Positions 8,073-15,665 are shown, counted from the stretch's first letter. The stretch is 16,454 bases of DNA from an uncultured Sutterella sp. (GCA_900757865.1 CAAEPH010000019.1:1-16454), one strand, 5' to 3'. The notes: generated by a model from the sequence alone, not told the origin. Numbers and translations: made by a program.

Positions 8073-11000
8073 TTAGTTCTTGACGAGGTCGATGTCGATA
8101 CCCAACGACCGAATTTCTTTGACCAACACATTAAAGGATTCAGGCATACCAGCCTCAATCTTATGGTCACCCTTGACAATGTTTTCGTAGACCTTCGTAC
8201 GACCGTTCACATCGTCAGACTTCACCGTCAACATTTCTTGCAACACATAAGAAGCGCCGTAAGCTTCGAGAGCCCACACTTCCATTTCACCAAAACGCTG
8301 ACCACCGAACTGGGCTTTACCACCGAGAGGCTGTTGCGTCACTAAGGAGTACGGACCTGTAGAGCGAGCGTGCATCTTGTCGTCAACCAAGTGGTGTAAC
8401 TTCAGATAGTGCATGTAGCCCACCGTCACAGGACGTTCAAACGCTTCACCTGTACGACCGTCATAGAGACGAGCCTGCGTCTTGGCGGGAGTTAACTCTA
8501 AGCGCTTTGCTTCTTCGTCCGGGAAAGCCAAATCCAACATCATTCGAATCTGATCTTCGGTCGCACCGTCAAACACAGGGGTAGCAAAAGGCATACCATT
8601 TTGCAAATTGCGAGCCATCGCCATCAGTTCGTCATCCGTCAAACTGTCCAAATCTTCCGTCTTACCAGTACGGTTATAGACTTCGTTCAAGAACGAGCGG
8701 ATCTGACGGACCTGCTCCGTCTTGAGCATTTCAGCAATACGCCAACCAATCCCCTTGGCTGCCCATCCTAAGTGAACTTCTAAGACCTGACCAATGTTCA
8801 TACGTGAAGGCACGCCAAGCGGATTCAAAACAATGTCCGCAGGACGACCGTCGGCCATGTAGGGCATGTCCTCAACAGGGCAGATCTTGGAGACCACACC
8901 CTTGTTACCGTGACGGCCTGCCATCTTATCGCCAGGCTGCAAGCGACGGCGTTCGGCCACATAGACCTTGACCATCTTCAAGACACCCGGAGGCAACTCG
9001 TCACCACGGGTCATCTTTTCTTGCTTCTTCTTGTATTTCTGGGCGTTTTCGTCGCGTGTCTCTTCAATCGTCTTCTTAGTTAACTCGATGAAATGCTGCG
9101 CCTTTTCATCTTCCATACGGAAGTCAAAAAGCTGATACCCTTGGATCTGCTCCAAAATTTCGGCCGTCAACTTCGTACCAGGTTTGACATTCACGCCTTC
9201 GGGGGCGCCGGCTACAACATAACCCGTCAATTGGCGACGCAAACGATCGAACGCATCACGTTCAACAATGCGAAGCTGATCTTTCAAGTCGCGTTCATAG
9301 CGAGCCAGAGCGCTGTCAATAATGCTTTGAGCACGCTTGTCACGCTGGACACCGTCACGAGTGAACACCTGAACATCAATCACCGTACCCGTCATGCCAG
9401 ACGGTACACGTAACGAGGTGTCTTTAACGTCAGAGGCCTTTTCACCAAAGATAACGCGTAAGAGCTTTTCTTCAGGTGAGAGCATCGTTTCGCCCTTCGG
9501 CGTAACTTTGCCCACTAACACGTCACCGGCCTTAACCTCTGCACCAATCTGAACAATCCCAGATTCGTCCAAACGAGATAACTGGTTTTCGCTCAAATTC
9601 GAGATGTCTCGAGTGATTTCTTCAGCACCTAACTTGGTATCACGTGCCACCACCGACAACTCTTCAATATGAATAGAAGTGTAGCGATCATCGGCAACCA
9701 CGCGTTCCGAAATCAACACGGAGTCTTCGTAGTTATACCCGTTCCAAGGCATAAACGCGATCAGCATGTTCTGACCAAGTGCCAACTCACCAGTATCCGT
9801 GGAAGCACCGTCAGCGAGCACATCGCCCTTAGCAACCACATCGCCTTTCATCACGATCGGACGCTGGTTAATGTTCGTTGACTGATTCGAACGCGTAAAC
9901 TTCTGAAGGTTGTAGATATCAACACCCGTTTCACCAGCCACGCTTTCGTCATCGTTCACACGAATAACAACACGGTTTGCATCAACAAAGTCAACGACAC
10001 CACCACGGCGAGCTTGAACAGTTGTCTTCGAGTCAACAGCCACCGTACGTTCGATGCCCGTACCAACCACTGGTTTCTCAGGACGCAAACAAGGCACACC
10101 CTGACGTTGCATGTTAGAACCCATCAAGGCACGGTTCGCATCATCGTGTTCCAAGAACGGAATCAAAGCAGCAGCGCAAGAAACGATCTGCGACGGAGCA
10201 ACGTCCATATACTGGATGCGGTCAGGACTAGCCAAAACCGTTTCCCCGTTATCGCGAGCAGACACCAGTTCTTGAGTCAAACGGCCGTTTTCATCCATCT
10301 CCGCATTAGCCTGAGCGATGACGTAGCGACCTTCTTCAATCGCAGACAAATAATCGATATCCTTGGTAGCAACACCGTCAACAACACGACGATAAGGTGT
10401 TTCCAAGAAACCATACTCATTGAGACGTGCATAAAGAGCCAAAGAGTTGATCAAACCAATGTTTGGACCTTCTGGCGTTTCAATTGGGCATACACGACCA
10501 TAATGTGTCGGATGAACGTCGCGGACTTCGAAGCCAGCACGTTCACGGGTCAAACCACCTGGACCCAAAGCAGAAATACGACGTTTATGCGTAATTTCCG
10601 ACAGAGGGTTCGTCTGATCCATAAACTGGGACAGTTGGCTAGAGCCAAAGAACTCGCGAATTGCCGCACTGATCGGTTTGGAGTTAATCAAATCCTGCGG
10701 AGTTAAGCCTTCGCTTTCGGCTTGATTCAGACGTTCTTTTACAGCTCGCTCAACGCGCACAAGGCCGGAGCGGAACTGGTTTTCAGTAAGTTCGCCTACG
10801 CAACGAACGCGACGATTACCTAAGTGGTCAATATCGTCCACGCCATTGACTGGGCAAATGCGGGTATTCCCGTCTGCATCAATTAACTCGACATTGTCTT
10901 GGCCATTGCGTAACGCCACCAACAGCGCCATCGTATCCACGATGTCTTCATGCGTGAGCGTCATTGCTCCTGTCGCACCTTCACGACCAAAACGAGCATT

Positions 11001-12236
11001 GACTTTCATGCGACCAACGCGGGACAAGTCATATGTGTCTGTATTGAAGAACAAACGATCAAACAAGGCTTCAACAGCATCTTCCGTGGGAGGTTCACCC
11101 GGACGCATCATGCGGTAGATAGCCACGCGTGCAGCTAACTGATCTGGGGTGTCGTCTAAACGCAAGGTCGACGAGATATAAGCACCTCGATCAAGTTCAT
11201 TCGTAAAGAGAATGTCGAACTCTTTAATCCCAGCCGCACGGAATTTGGTTAACGTTTCGGCCGTGATTTCATCGTTAGCATTGGCAATGACTTCGCCCGA
11301 TTCTTCATCGATAACATTTTTCGCAAGCACGCGCTCATTGAAAAAGTCATCAGGAATAGAAACTTCGGAAACACCAGCCTTCGTCAAGTCACGGATGTGC
11401 TTCATTGTGACACGCTTGTCGGCAGGAACAATCTCCTTGCCGTCTTTGTCACAAATCGGGAAGCTAAACTGCTGACCTTTGAAACGCTCTGGCGTAAAGG
11501 GCATCGACGCCCCTGAGCTCTTCAGCGTGACATGGTCGAAGGCAAAGAAGCGCGCCAAAATATCCTCAGGCGTCATACCGATTGCCTTCAGAAGGATCGT
11601 GCCAGGCATCTTACGACGACGGTCTACACGGAAGTAGAGGATGTCCTTAGCGTCAAATTCGAAATCGAGCCAAGAGCCACGGTAAGGAATGACGCGTGCG
11701 GAAAAGAGTAATTTGCCCGATGAGTGAGTCTTACCCTTATCATGTTCAAAGAAAATGCCAGGGGAGCGATGCAACTGGCTAACGATCACACGTTCGGTAC
11801 CATTGACAATGAAGGAACCCTTCTCGGTCATCAATGGAATTTCACCCATGTAAACGTCGTTTTCGCGGATTTCTTTGACCGTCTCAGGTTTTGCTGCTTC
11901 ACGGTCAAAGATTTCCAATTGGATCTTTGCACGAAGACGACTACTGTAAGTCAAACCACGCAGCTGACATTCAGCAACGTCAAATTCCGGTTCTTCAAGG
12001 CTATACTCGACGAAATTCAGGCGAGCAAAACCATTATGACTGGTAATGGGGAAAATAGATGTAAAAGCTGCTTGGAGACCGACATCTTTATTACGGTCTT
12101 TTGGGGCAACATTCACCTGTAAAAACTCTTCGTAGGAGCGAAGCTGAGTTTCAAGCAGGGAAGGCACTTCAAGGACGCTCGGACGGGAGGCAAAGCTCTT
12201 CCGAATACGCTTCTTTTCAGTGAACGAGTACGACAT
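8073..12236 (-). CDS. rpoB: DNA-directed RNA polymerase subunit beta
   Basis: Beta is the second large catalytic subunit of RNA polymerase and the rifampicin target. The frame is open further to a TTG, but the ATG at 12234-12236 is chosen: GGAG lies five bases before it and the product then begins MSYSFTEKKRIRKSF like its relatives. This gives 1387 residues. The rifampicin region (SQFMDQTNPLSEITHKRRIS) has D540, H550 and S555, equivalent to E. coli D516, H526 and S531, all wild type, so sensitivity is predicted. Later conserved segments include RAGFEVRDVHPTHYGRVCPI, KMAGRHGNKGVVSKI and the C-terminal GGKAQFGGQRFGEMEVWALE. Residues 447-465 are an insert not found in the E. coli or Burkholderia sequences I can recall; it explains most of the extra length over about 1370. 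rpoC follows after 13 nt. Confidence 0.99.
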   Translation of the reverse strand: MSYSFTEKKRIRKSFASRPSVLEVPSLLETQLRSYEEFLQVNVAPKDRNKDVGLQAAFTSIFPITSHNGFARLNFVEYSLEEPEFDVAECQLRGLTYSSRLRAKIQLEIFDREAAKPETVKEIRENDVYMGEIPLMTEKGSFIVNGTERVIVSQLHRSPGIFFEHDKGKTHSSGKLLFSARVIPYRGSWLDFEFDAKDILYFRVDRRRKMPGTILLKAIGMTPEDILARFFAFDHVTLKSSGASMPFTPERFKGQQFSFPICDKDGKEIVPADKRVTMKHIRDLTKAGVSEVSIPDDFFNERVLAKNVIDEESGEVIANANDEITAETLTKFRAAGIKEFDILFTNELDRGAYISSTLRLDDTPDQLAARVAIYRMMRPGEPPTEDAVEALFDRLFFNTDTYDLSRVGRMKVNARFGREGATGAMTLTHEDIVDTMALLVALRNGQDNVELIDADGNTRICPVNGVDDIDHLGNRRVRCVGELTENQFRSGLVRVERAVKERLNQAESEGLTPQDLINSKPISAAIREFFGSSQLSQFMDQTNPLSEITHKRRISALGPGGLTRERAGFEVRDVHPTHYGRVCPIETPEGPNIGLINSLALYARLNEYGFLETPYRRVVDGVATKDIDYLSAIEEGRYVIAQANAEMDENGRLTQELVSARDNGETVLASPDRIQYMDVAPSQIVSCAAALIPFLEHDDANRALMGSNMQRQGVPCLRPEKPVVGTGIERTVAVDSKTTVQARRGGVVDFVDANRVVIRVNDDESVAGETGVDIYNLQKFTRSNQSTNINQRPIVMKGDVVAKGDVLADGASTDTGELALGQNMLIAFMPWNGYNYEDSVLISERVVADDRYTSIHIEELSVVARDTKLGAEEITRDISNLSENQLSRLDESGIVQIGAEVKAGDVLVGKVTPKGETMLSPEEKLLRVIFGEKASDVKDTSLRVPSGMTGTVIDVQVFTRDGVQRDKRAQSIIDSALARYERDLKDQLRIVERDAFDRLRRQLTGYVVAGAPEGVNVKPGTKLTAEILEQIQGYQLFDFRMEDEKAQHFIELTKKTIEETRDENAQKYKKKQEKMTRGDELPPGVLKMVKVYVAERRRLQPGDKMAGRHGNKGVVSKICPVEDMPYMADGRPADIVLNPLGVPSRMNIGQVLEVHLGWAAKGIGWRIAEMLKTEQVRQIRSFLNEVYNRTGKTEDLDSLTDDELMAMARNLQNGMPFATPVFDGATEDQIRMMLDLAFPDEEAKRLELTPAKTQARLYDGRTGEAFERPVTVGYMHYLKLHHLVDDKMHARSTGPYSLVTQQPLGGKAQFGGQRFGEMEVWALEAYGASYVLQEMLTVKSDDVNGRTKVYENIVKGDHKIEAGMPESFNVLVKEIRSLGIDIDLVKN

Positions 12237-12376
12237 GGACACTCCGTTCGACGGTGGGGATGAACCAAAAAGTGATGAACGCAAAGATTAATGACGCCAA
12301 AAGCCGCTCTAGGTAATCGACTTGCGTCATCAACCTGCGCGGCAATATATGGAGAGACTAGATTATCCGGTTCATC

Positions 12377-12456
12377 AAGAAGAAAGACTTTGAACTTTGC
12401 TTACTAACAGTAATAAGCAGGGTTCAAAGTCTCTCACTGAACGTAAGAGACTTTGA
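12377..12456 (-). promoter_or_regulatory. Competing hairpins (attenuator or processing site) between rplL and rpoB
   Basis: On the coding strand three segments share one pairing sequence. Segment 1 (12446-12456, TCAAAGTCTCT) is perfectly complementary over 11 bp to segment 2 (12424-12434). Segment 2, shifted by two bases (12422-12432, AGACTTTGAAC), is also perfectly complementary over 11 bp to segment 3 (12385-12395). The two helices exclude each other. Between segments 2 and 3 lies another 8-bp hairpin (12399-12418, loop CTGT). Segment 3 is followed by the T-rich TTCTTCTT, weakly terminator-like. In E. coli this spacer holds an attenuator and an RNase III site that lower rpoBC expression relative to L10/L12. 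The same role is likely here, by position and structure only. Confidence 0.6.
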
Positions 12457-12509
12457 GATGGGTGAAGTTTATTATCACTCCACCCTTGGTGTCTTGGCAA
12501 GTAATTAAA

Positions 12510-12890
12510 TTACTTGAGAGCAACCTTAGCGCCAGCTTCTTCGAGCTTCTTGGCAGCAGCTTCAGCGTCAGCCTTCGGGAGACCTTCCTTAACAGCCTTA
12601 GGAGCACCTTCGACGAGGTCCTTAGCTTCCTTGAGGCCGAGGCCAGTCATTTCACGAACAACCTTAATCACGGCGATCTTGTTAGCACCAGCGGCTTCAA
12701 GAACAACGTCAAATTCGGTCTTTTCTTCAGCAGCAGCGCCACCAGCGGCAGCACCAGGAGCAGCCACAGCAACAGCAGCAGCGGCAGCGGACACACCGAA
12801 CTTTTCTTCCATCATCTTGATGAGTTCGGAGATTTCGAGAACGGTCTTAGAAGCGATCGCTTCGAGGATTTCTTCATTGGTAAGGGCCAT
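12510..12890 (-). CDS. rplL: 50S ribosomal protein L7/L12
   Basis: L7/L12 forms the multicopy flexible stalk that recruits and stimulates the translational GTPases (EF-Tu, EF-G, IF2, RF3). The 126-residue product has the N-terminal dimerisation and L10-binding domain (residues 1 to about 32), a long Ala/Gly-rich hinge (about residues 34-54), and the C-terminal factor-binding domain with EKTEFDVVL, KIAVIKVVREMTGLGLKEAK and the ending AGAKVALK. GGAG lies seven bases before the ATG. It follows rplJ by 45 nt with no terminator. The rplL-rpoB spacer contains competing hairpins that may reduce read-through, which would fit the higher dosage needed for L12 than for polymerase. Confidence 0.99.
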   Translation of the reverse strand: MALTNEEILEAIASKTVLEISELIKMMEEKFGVSAAAAAVAVAAPGAAAGGAAAEEKTEFDVVLEAAGANKIAVIKVVREMTGLGLKEAKDLVEGAPKAVKEGLPKADAEAAAKKLEEAGAKVALK

Positions 12891-12935
12891 TTTATAGCTC
12901 CGTATTACGTTATGTTTAAATGTGTTAAATAAAAA

Positions 12936-13466
12936 TTAGGCAGCAGCCTTTTCCTTGGCATCGCGCACGGCAGCCACGGTACGCACGAAGCGTGCCGGGA
13001 CTTCGTTGACGGTACGGACGAACTTCGCAATCGGTTCGTTCATCGTCGCCATCAACTTGGCAAGGAGTTCTTCGCGGCTCGGCATCGAGGCGAGGTTCTT
13101 AACAGCTTCGACATCCATGACGAAGTTGTCCATCGCACCGCCCTTAATAACGAGCTTTTCATTGTCCTTGGCGAAATTGACAAGAACCTTAGCCGCGGCA
13201 ACAGGATCAGCGGAGAAGCCGTAGACCAACGGACCAGTACACTGGTCAGCTAAGCCGGCAAAACCCGTACCCTCGATAGCACGACGGACTAACGTGTTCT
13301 TAACAACTCGCAACGTCACATTGTTCTTGCGAGCTTCTGCGCGCAATTTCGTGACGGCCTCAACGCTCAGCCCACGGTATTCAGCAATGATGATCGAAGA
13401 AGCGTCAGCAACAAAGCCCTTAACTTCTTCAATAACTGCAGCCTTATCTTGACGATTAAGACCCAT
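12936..13466 (-). CDS. rplJ: 50S ribosomal protein L10
   Basis: L10 anchors L7/L12 dimers to 23S rRNA at the base of the stalk. The 176-residue product shows the conserved N-terminal globular domain (MGLNRQDKAAVIEEVKGFVA, IIAEYRGLSV, LRVVKNTLVRRA) and a C-terminal alpha-helical region (about residues 130-176) that binds L12 dimers and ends in AKEKAAA. GGAG is seven bases before the ATG. The gene is preceded by a 394-nt structured leader. In E. coli the L10-L12 complex binds its own leader and represses translation, and the layout here suggests the same, although the binding site itself is not identified with certainty. Confidence 0.99.
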   Translation of the reverse strand: MGLNRQDKAAVIEEVKGFVADASSIIIAEYRGLSVEAVTKLRAEARKNNVTLRVVKNTLVRRAIEGTGFAGLADQCTGPLVYGFSADPVAAAKVLVNFAKDNEKLVIKGGAMDNFVMDVEAVKNLASMPSREELLAKLMATMNEPIAKFVRTVNEVPARFVRTVAAVRDAKEKAAA

Positions 13467-13650
13467 GGTCTGGCTCCACTCAGAGGTGTTTATCTCTAAG
13501 AAACAAACACCGGTTTCTAACTAACCGGCATACTTCTGAGAGTTTTGGCTGATTTTTCTCGCTCACTGTTGTAAGGACAAAGCAGTCAGCGGTTAGAAAA
13601 CACAACGCAATATCTCTCTTCGGTTTACCGTCTGCGCTGGAAGTCTCTTA

Positions 13651-13678
13651 GTTATCCGTACAGACAACGTTGAGACAA
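13651..13678 (-). promoter_or_regulatory. Weak candidate promoter for rplJL-rpoBC
   Basis: TTGTCT (13673-13678) and GATAAC (13651-13656) match the -35 and -10 consensus at four of six positions each, with a 16-base spacer. E. coli has a promoter in the equivalent rplA-rplJ spacer, which is the main reason to list this pair. No terminator is evident after rplA, so rplJ may simply be read from the rplK promoter. Confidence 0.25.
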
Positions 13679-13721
13679 TTAAAAAGCTACTTTCATAACC
13701 TCTCCAGCGGTCTTTGACAGC

Positions 13722-13743
13722 GGTGACTGATCACTCAGTCACC
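13722..13743 (-). repeat. 9-bp hairpin with GTGA tetraloop in the rplJ leader
   Basis: GGTGACTGA and TCAGTCACC pair perfectly over 9 bp and are closed on the coding strand by GTGA, a GNRA tetraloop. No T-run follows, so this is a folded leader element rather than a terminator. It is the third and most downstream of a cluster of GNRA-loop hairpins. Confidence 0.7.
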
Positions 13744-13756
13744 ACCCAAAGCCCTC

Positions 13757-13794
13757 GAGACCTCACGGTCTCTTCAGTGTTTGCACACTGAAGA
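13757..13794 (-). repeat. Two overlapping GNRA-loop hairpins in the rplJ leader
   Basis: The upstream hairpin (13771-13794) has a perfect 10-bp stem, TCTTCAGTGT with ACACTGAAGA, and coding-strand loop GCAA. The next (13757-13772) has a 6-bp stem GAGACC/GGTCTC and loop GTGA. Their stems share two bases (13771-13772), so either one opens by two pairs or they compete slightly. Neither is followed by a T-run. They are probably part of the L10 operon leader fold. Confidence 0.65.
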
Positions 13795-13860
13795 TTGCTT
13801 TAGCGGGAAGCGGTGAAGCTTTACCCTTCCGCTTGGGGCAATCCAGCCCACTAACAGGTT

Positions 13861-14556
13861 TTAGTTGTTGATCGTGCTAACGTCAACACGAACACCAATG
13901 CCCATCGTCGAAGAGACAGAAACCTTACGGAGGTACTGGCCCTTAGCGGAGGCAGGCTTCAACTTGTTGAGCTGATCAATCAAAGCAACCAAATTCTTCT
14001 GCAAGCGTTCGGCTTCGAAAGAAGCACGACCGATAGGCGCATGTACGATACCAGCCTTGTCAACACGGAACTGAACCTGACCAGCCTTAGCGTTCTTAAC
14101 CGCTTCAGCCACATTCGGGGTAACCGTGCCAACCTTGGGGTTAGGCATCAAGCCACGCGGCCCGAGAATTTGACCTAACTGGCCAACAACACGCATAGCA
14201 TCAGGAGAAGCGATCACAACGTCAAAGTTGATTTCGCCAGCCTTAACCTGAGCAGCCAAATCGTCAAAACCGACGATGTCAGCACCAGCGGCGCGAGCTT
14301 CGTCAGCCTTAGCGCCTTGCGTGAAGACGGCAACGCGAACCGTTTTACCCGTTCCTTCCGGCATCACGACAGCACCACGAACGGCCTGGTCAGATTTGCG
14401 AGGGTCAATACCCAACTGAACAGCAACGTCGACAGACTCGTCGAACTTAGCAACCGCCGTTTCCTTGATGAGCTGAAGAGCTTCACTGGCGGAGTAGAGC
14501 TTATTGGCTTCCACCTTTTCGGAGATAGCCTTCATGCGCTTCGTAAGCTTAGCCAT
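13861..14556 (-). CDS. rplA: 50S ribosomal protein L1
   Basis: L1 binds 23S rRNA at the mobile L1 stalk, helps deacylated tRNA leave the E site, and in many bacteria represses its own operon by binding the rplK leader. The 231-residue product carries the KFDESVDVAVQLGIDPRKSD segment, VVMPEGTGKTVRVAVF, and the signature LGPRGLMPNPKVGTVT, ending VRVDVSTINN. Its ATG overlaps the rplK stop by one base (TAATG), and a strong GGAGG lies seven bases upstream inside the end of rplK. Translational coupling to rplK is therefore likely. It is followed by the 394-nt rplJ leader region. Confidence 0.99.
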   Translation of the reverse strand: MAKLTKRMKAISEKVEANKLYSASEALQLIKETAVAKFDESVDVAVQLGIDPRKSDQAVRGAVVMPEGTGKTVRVAVFTQGAKADEARAAGADIVGFDDLAAQVKAGEINFDVVIASPDAMRVVGQLGQILGPRGLMPNPKVGTVTPNVAEAVKNAKAGQVQFRVDKAGIVHAPIGRASFEAERLQKNLVALIDQLNKLKPASAKGQYLRKVSVSSTMGIGVRVDVSTINN

Positions 14557-14987
14557 TACAGACCCTCCACAATAACGCCCATCGAGCGAGCCGAACCCGC
14601 GATGGTACGAACAGCAGCATCCATATCAGCAGCCGTCAAATCGGGCTCTTTCATCTTGGCGATTTCTTCAGCCTGAGCACGTGTGATCTTACCCACTTTG
14701 TCCGTATGCGGACGGGCCGAACCCTTCTGCAATTTCGCAGCTTTCTTGATCAAGATCGTGGCAGGAGGAGTCTTCATCACAAACGTGAAGCTCTTATCTG
14801 CATAAGCGGTAATAACGACAGGAATTGGGAGACCAGCTTCCATCCCCTGCGTCTTGGCGTTAAACGCCTTGCAGAACTCCATAATGTTCAAACCACGTTG
14901 ACCGAGAGCCGGCCCAATTGGTGGCGAAGGGTTTGCTTTACCAGCTGGAACTTGCAGCTTAATAAAGCCGACAATCTTTTTAGCCAT
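14556..14987 (-). CDS. rplK: 50S ribosomal protein L11
   Basis: L11 binds the GTPase-associated region of 23S rRNA, contributes to factor binding, and is needed for RelA activation; it also forms part of the thiostrepton site. The 143-residue product shows the N-terminal domain VPAGKANPSPPIGPALGQRG, with the proline-rich thiostrepton-contact segment intact, and the C-terminal rRNA-binding domain ending RSMGVIVEGL. AGGA lies eight bases before the ATG. The gene is first after a dedicated promoter and a leader resembling the L1 target, and it overlaps rplA by one base. Identity is certain. Confidence 0.99.
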   Translation of the reverse strand: MAKKIVGFIKLQVPAGKANPSPPIGPALGQRGLNIMEFCKAFNAKTQGMEAGLPIPVVITAYADKSFTFVMKTPPATILIKKAAKLQKGSARPHTDKVGKITRAQAEEIAKMKEPDLTAADMDAAVRTIAGSARSMGVIVEGL

Positions 14988-15001
14988 TGTTTACATCCTC
15001 T

Positions 15002-15039
15002 TGGGTGAATAATGCAAAAGAAAACTCTTTTGCTCCCCA
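15002..15039 (-). promoter_or_regulatory. Candidate L1-binding (autorepression) structure in the rplK leader
   Basis: On the coding strand a lower TGGG/CCCA helix (15036-15039 with 15002-15005) is joined by an asymmetric internal loop (GA opposite eight bases) to a perfect 8-bp upper stem GCAAAAGA/TCTTTTGC (15014-15033) with loop GTTT. Two short helices joined by an asymmetric loop, with GGGGAGC at the junction, resemble the L1 target in the E. coli rplK leader, as I recall it. It ends three bases before the GAGGA ribosome binding site of rplK, so bound L1 could block initiation. The assignment is by resemblance. Confidence 0.6.
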
Positions 15040-15061
15040 GTTGATAATCGGAAAGTCCGAG

Positions 15062-15090
15062 ACTATATCACTTAAAAAAAAGCGATGCAA
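15062..15090 (-). promoter_or_regulatory. Promoter for rplKA (L11 operon)
   Basis: The -10 box TATAGT (15062-15067) matches consensus at five of six positions and is preceded by TGA, making an extended -10 element. A weak -35 TTGCAT (15085-15090) is 17 bases upstream. It lies between nusG and rplK, where E. coli has its L11 promoter, and would give a leader of roughly 65-70 nt carrying the L1-like structure. The spacer contains a run of eight T residues. Confidence 0.7.
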
Positions 15091-15115
15091 GTTCGGACAT
15101 CCACTTTTTTTAAAT
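15073..15115 (-). terminator. Weak possible terminator after nusG, overlapping the rplK promoter
   Basis: Near the nusG stop an A-run followed by G can pair with a later C followed by eight T residues (15073-15080), with an inner GATG/CATC helix separated by a small internal loop. The eight T residues would also serve as the U-tract. The stem is A-T rich and the inner helix short, so termination would be partial at best; the T-run may simply belong to the promoter spacer. Confidence 0.25.
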
Positions 15116-15643
15116 TTTTTCGACTTCGTTGAAATCGAGATTAACAGAAGTTTCTCGACTAAAGATTGACACAAAGACTTGCAGACGATTCTTGTCGTAG
15201 TCCACTGCTTCGATTCGTCCATTGAAATCTTTGAAAGGTCCCGAAATAATGCGAACCTCACCACCGATTTCAAATTCAATCTTAGGTTTGGGTTTTTCAG
15301 TCCCTGTTTCAACGATTTGGCGAATCCTTGCTACTTCCGAGTCCGAAAGTACAACAGGATTATTATTACCTAAGAACTCGATCACACGAGGTGTCGCATT
15401 CACAAGATGCCAGGTTGCGTCGTTCATCTCCATTTCGATGAATACATACCCTGGATAAAGGCGACGTTCCGAGGTGTAACGACGTCCGTTTCGGATTTCT
15501 TGAATGTATTCGGTCGGCAACAACACCTCACCGAAACTATCACGTAACTCACTACGCGCAATCCGTTCTTCGAGCGCCTTCTTCACGCTCTTTTCCATCG
15601 TTGAGTACACATGCACGGTGTACCATTTTTTTTCATTACTCAT
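15110..15643 (-). CDS. nusG: Transcription termination/antitermination factor NusG
   Basis: NusG binds RNA polymerase across the cleft, suppresses pausing, assists Rho, and links polymerase to ribosomal S10. The frame extends two codons upstream to a TTG, but that TTG is only three bases from AGGAG, whereas the ATG at 15641-15643 is nine bases from it; the ATG form gives 177 residues. The N-terminal NGN domain has KKWYTVHVYS, ALEERIA and RLYPGYVFIEMEM. The C-terminal KOW domain has GGEVRIISGPFKDFNGRIEA and VSIFSRETSVNLDFNEVEK. secE ends 22 nt upstream, so the two genes form the usual secE-nusG pair. The usual YSGFEK is YSTMEK here, a minor departure. Confidence 0.98.
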   Translation of the reverse strand: MSNEKKWYTVHVYSTMEKSVKKALEERIARSELRDSFGEVLLPTEYIQEIRNGRRYTSERRLYPGYVFIEMEMNDATWHLVNATPRVIEFLGNNNPVVLSDSEVARIRQIVETGTEKPKPKIEFEIGGEVRIISGPFKDFNGRIEAVDYDKNRLQVFVSIFSRETSVNLDFNEVEKI

Positions 15644-15665
15644 CTTCAACGGCTCCTGTCACACG

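Larger units (their letters stand above)
13467..13860 (-). promoter_or_regulatory. rplJ leader region (L10 operon control region)
   Basis: This gene-free spacer between rplA and rplJ is dense in secondary structure on the coding strand and has no convincing open frame. From upstream to downstream it shows an imperfect hairpin around AAGCGG/CCGCTT (about 13807-13833), three strong hairpins with GNRA-type loops (13722-13794), a long-range complement CGCTGGA/TCCAGCG (13703-13709 with 13635-13641), a 6-bp CCGGTT/AACCGG hairpin (13510-13528), and a 7-bp helix CTTAGAG/CTCTGAG (about 13480-13501) just upstream of the rplJ ribosome binding site. The position matches the autoregulatory L10 leader of other bacteria. 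That assignment is by context; I did not verify the kink-turn consensus. Confidence 0.6.

Noticed and set aside
10560..10700. Possible rifampicin or streptomycin resistance changes in rpoB and rpsL
   Set aside because: The key residues D540, H550 and S555 of RpoB and K43 and K88 of S12 are wild type; the T at RpoB 542, where E. coli has N, is common in relatives as I recall.
10014..10706. 230-codon plus-strand open frame opposite rpoB
   Set aside because: It is antisense to the conserved core of rpoB, shows no family resemblance, and its composition is typical of a shadow frame.
12237..12284. RpoB extended by 16 residues to an upstream TTG
   Set aside because: The ATG at 12236 has a good GGAG site and matches the family N-terminus; the extension has neither.
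12690..12800. CAG/GCA-like repeat tract on the plus strand
   Set aside because: It is the coding sequence of the Ala-rich L7/L12 hinge, expected in this family, and not a microsatellite of independent interest.
12453..12932. 159-codon plus-strand frame rich in Ser/Gly opposite rplL
   Set aside because: The Ser/Gly tract is simply the reverse of the Ala-rich hinge codons of L7/L12.
14980..15312. 110-codon minus-strand frame overlapping nusG and the rplK leader
   Set aside because: It is out of frame with nusG, overlaps a promoter and the L1-like leader, and has no recognisable content.
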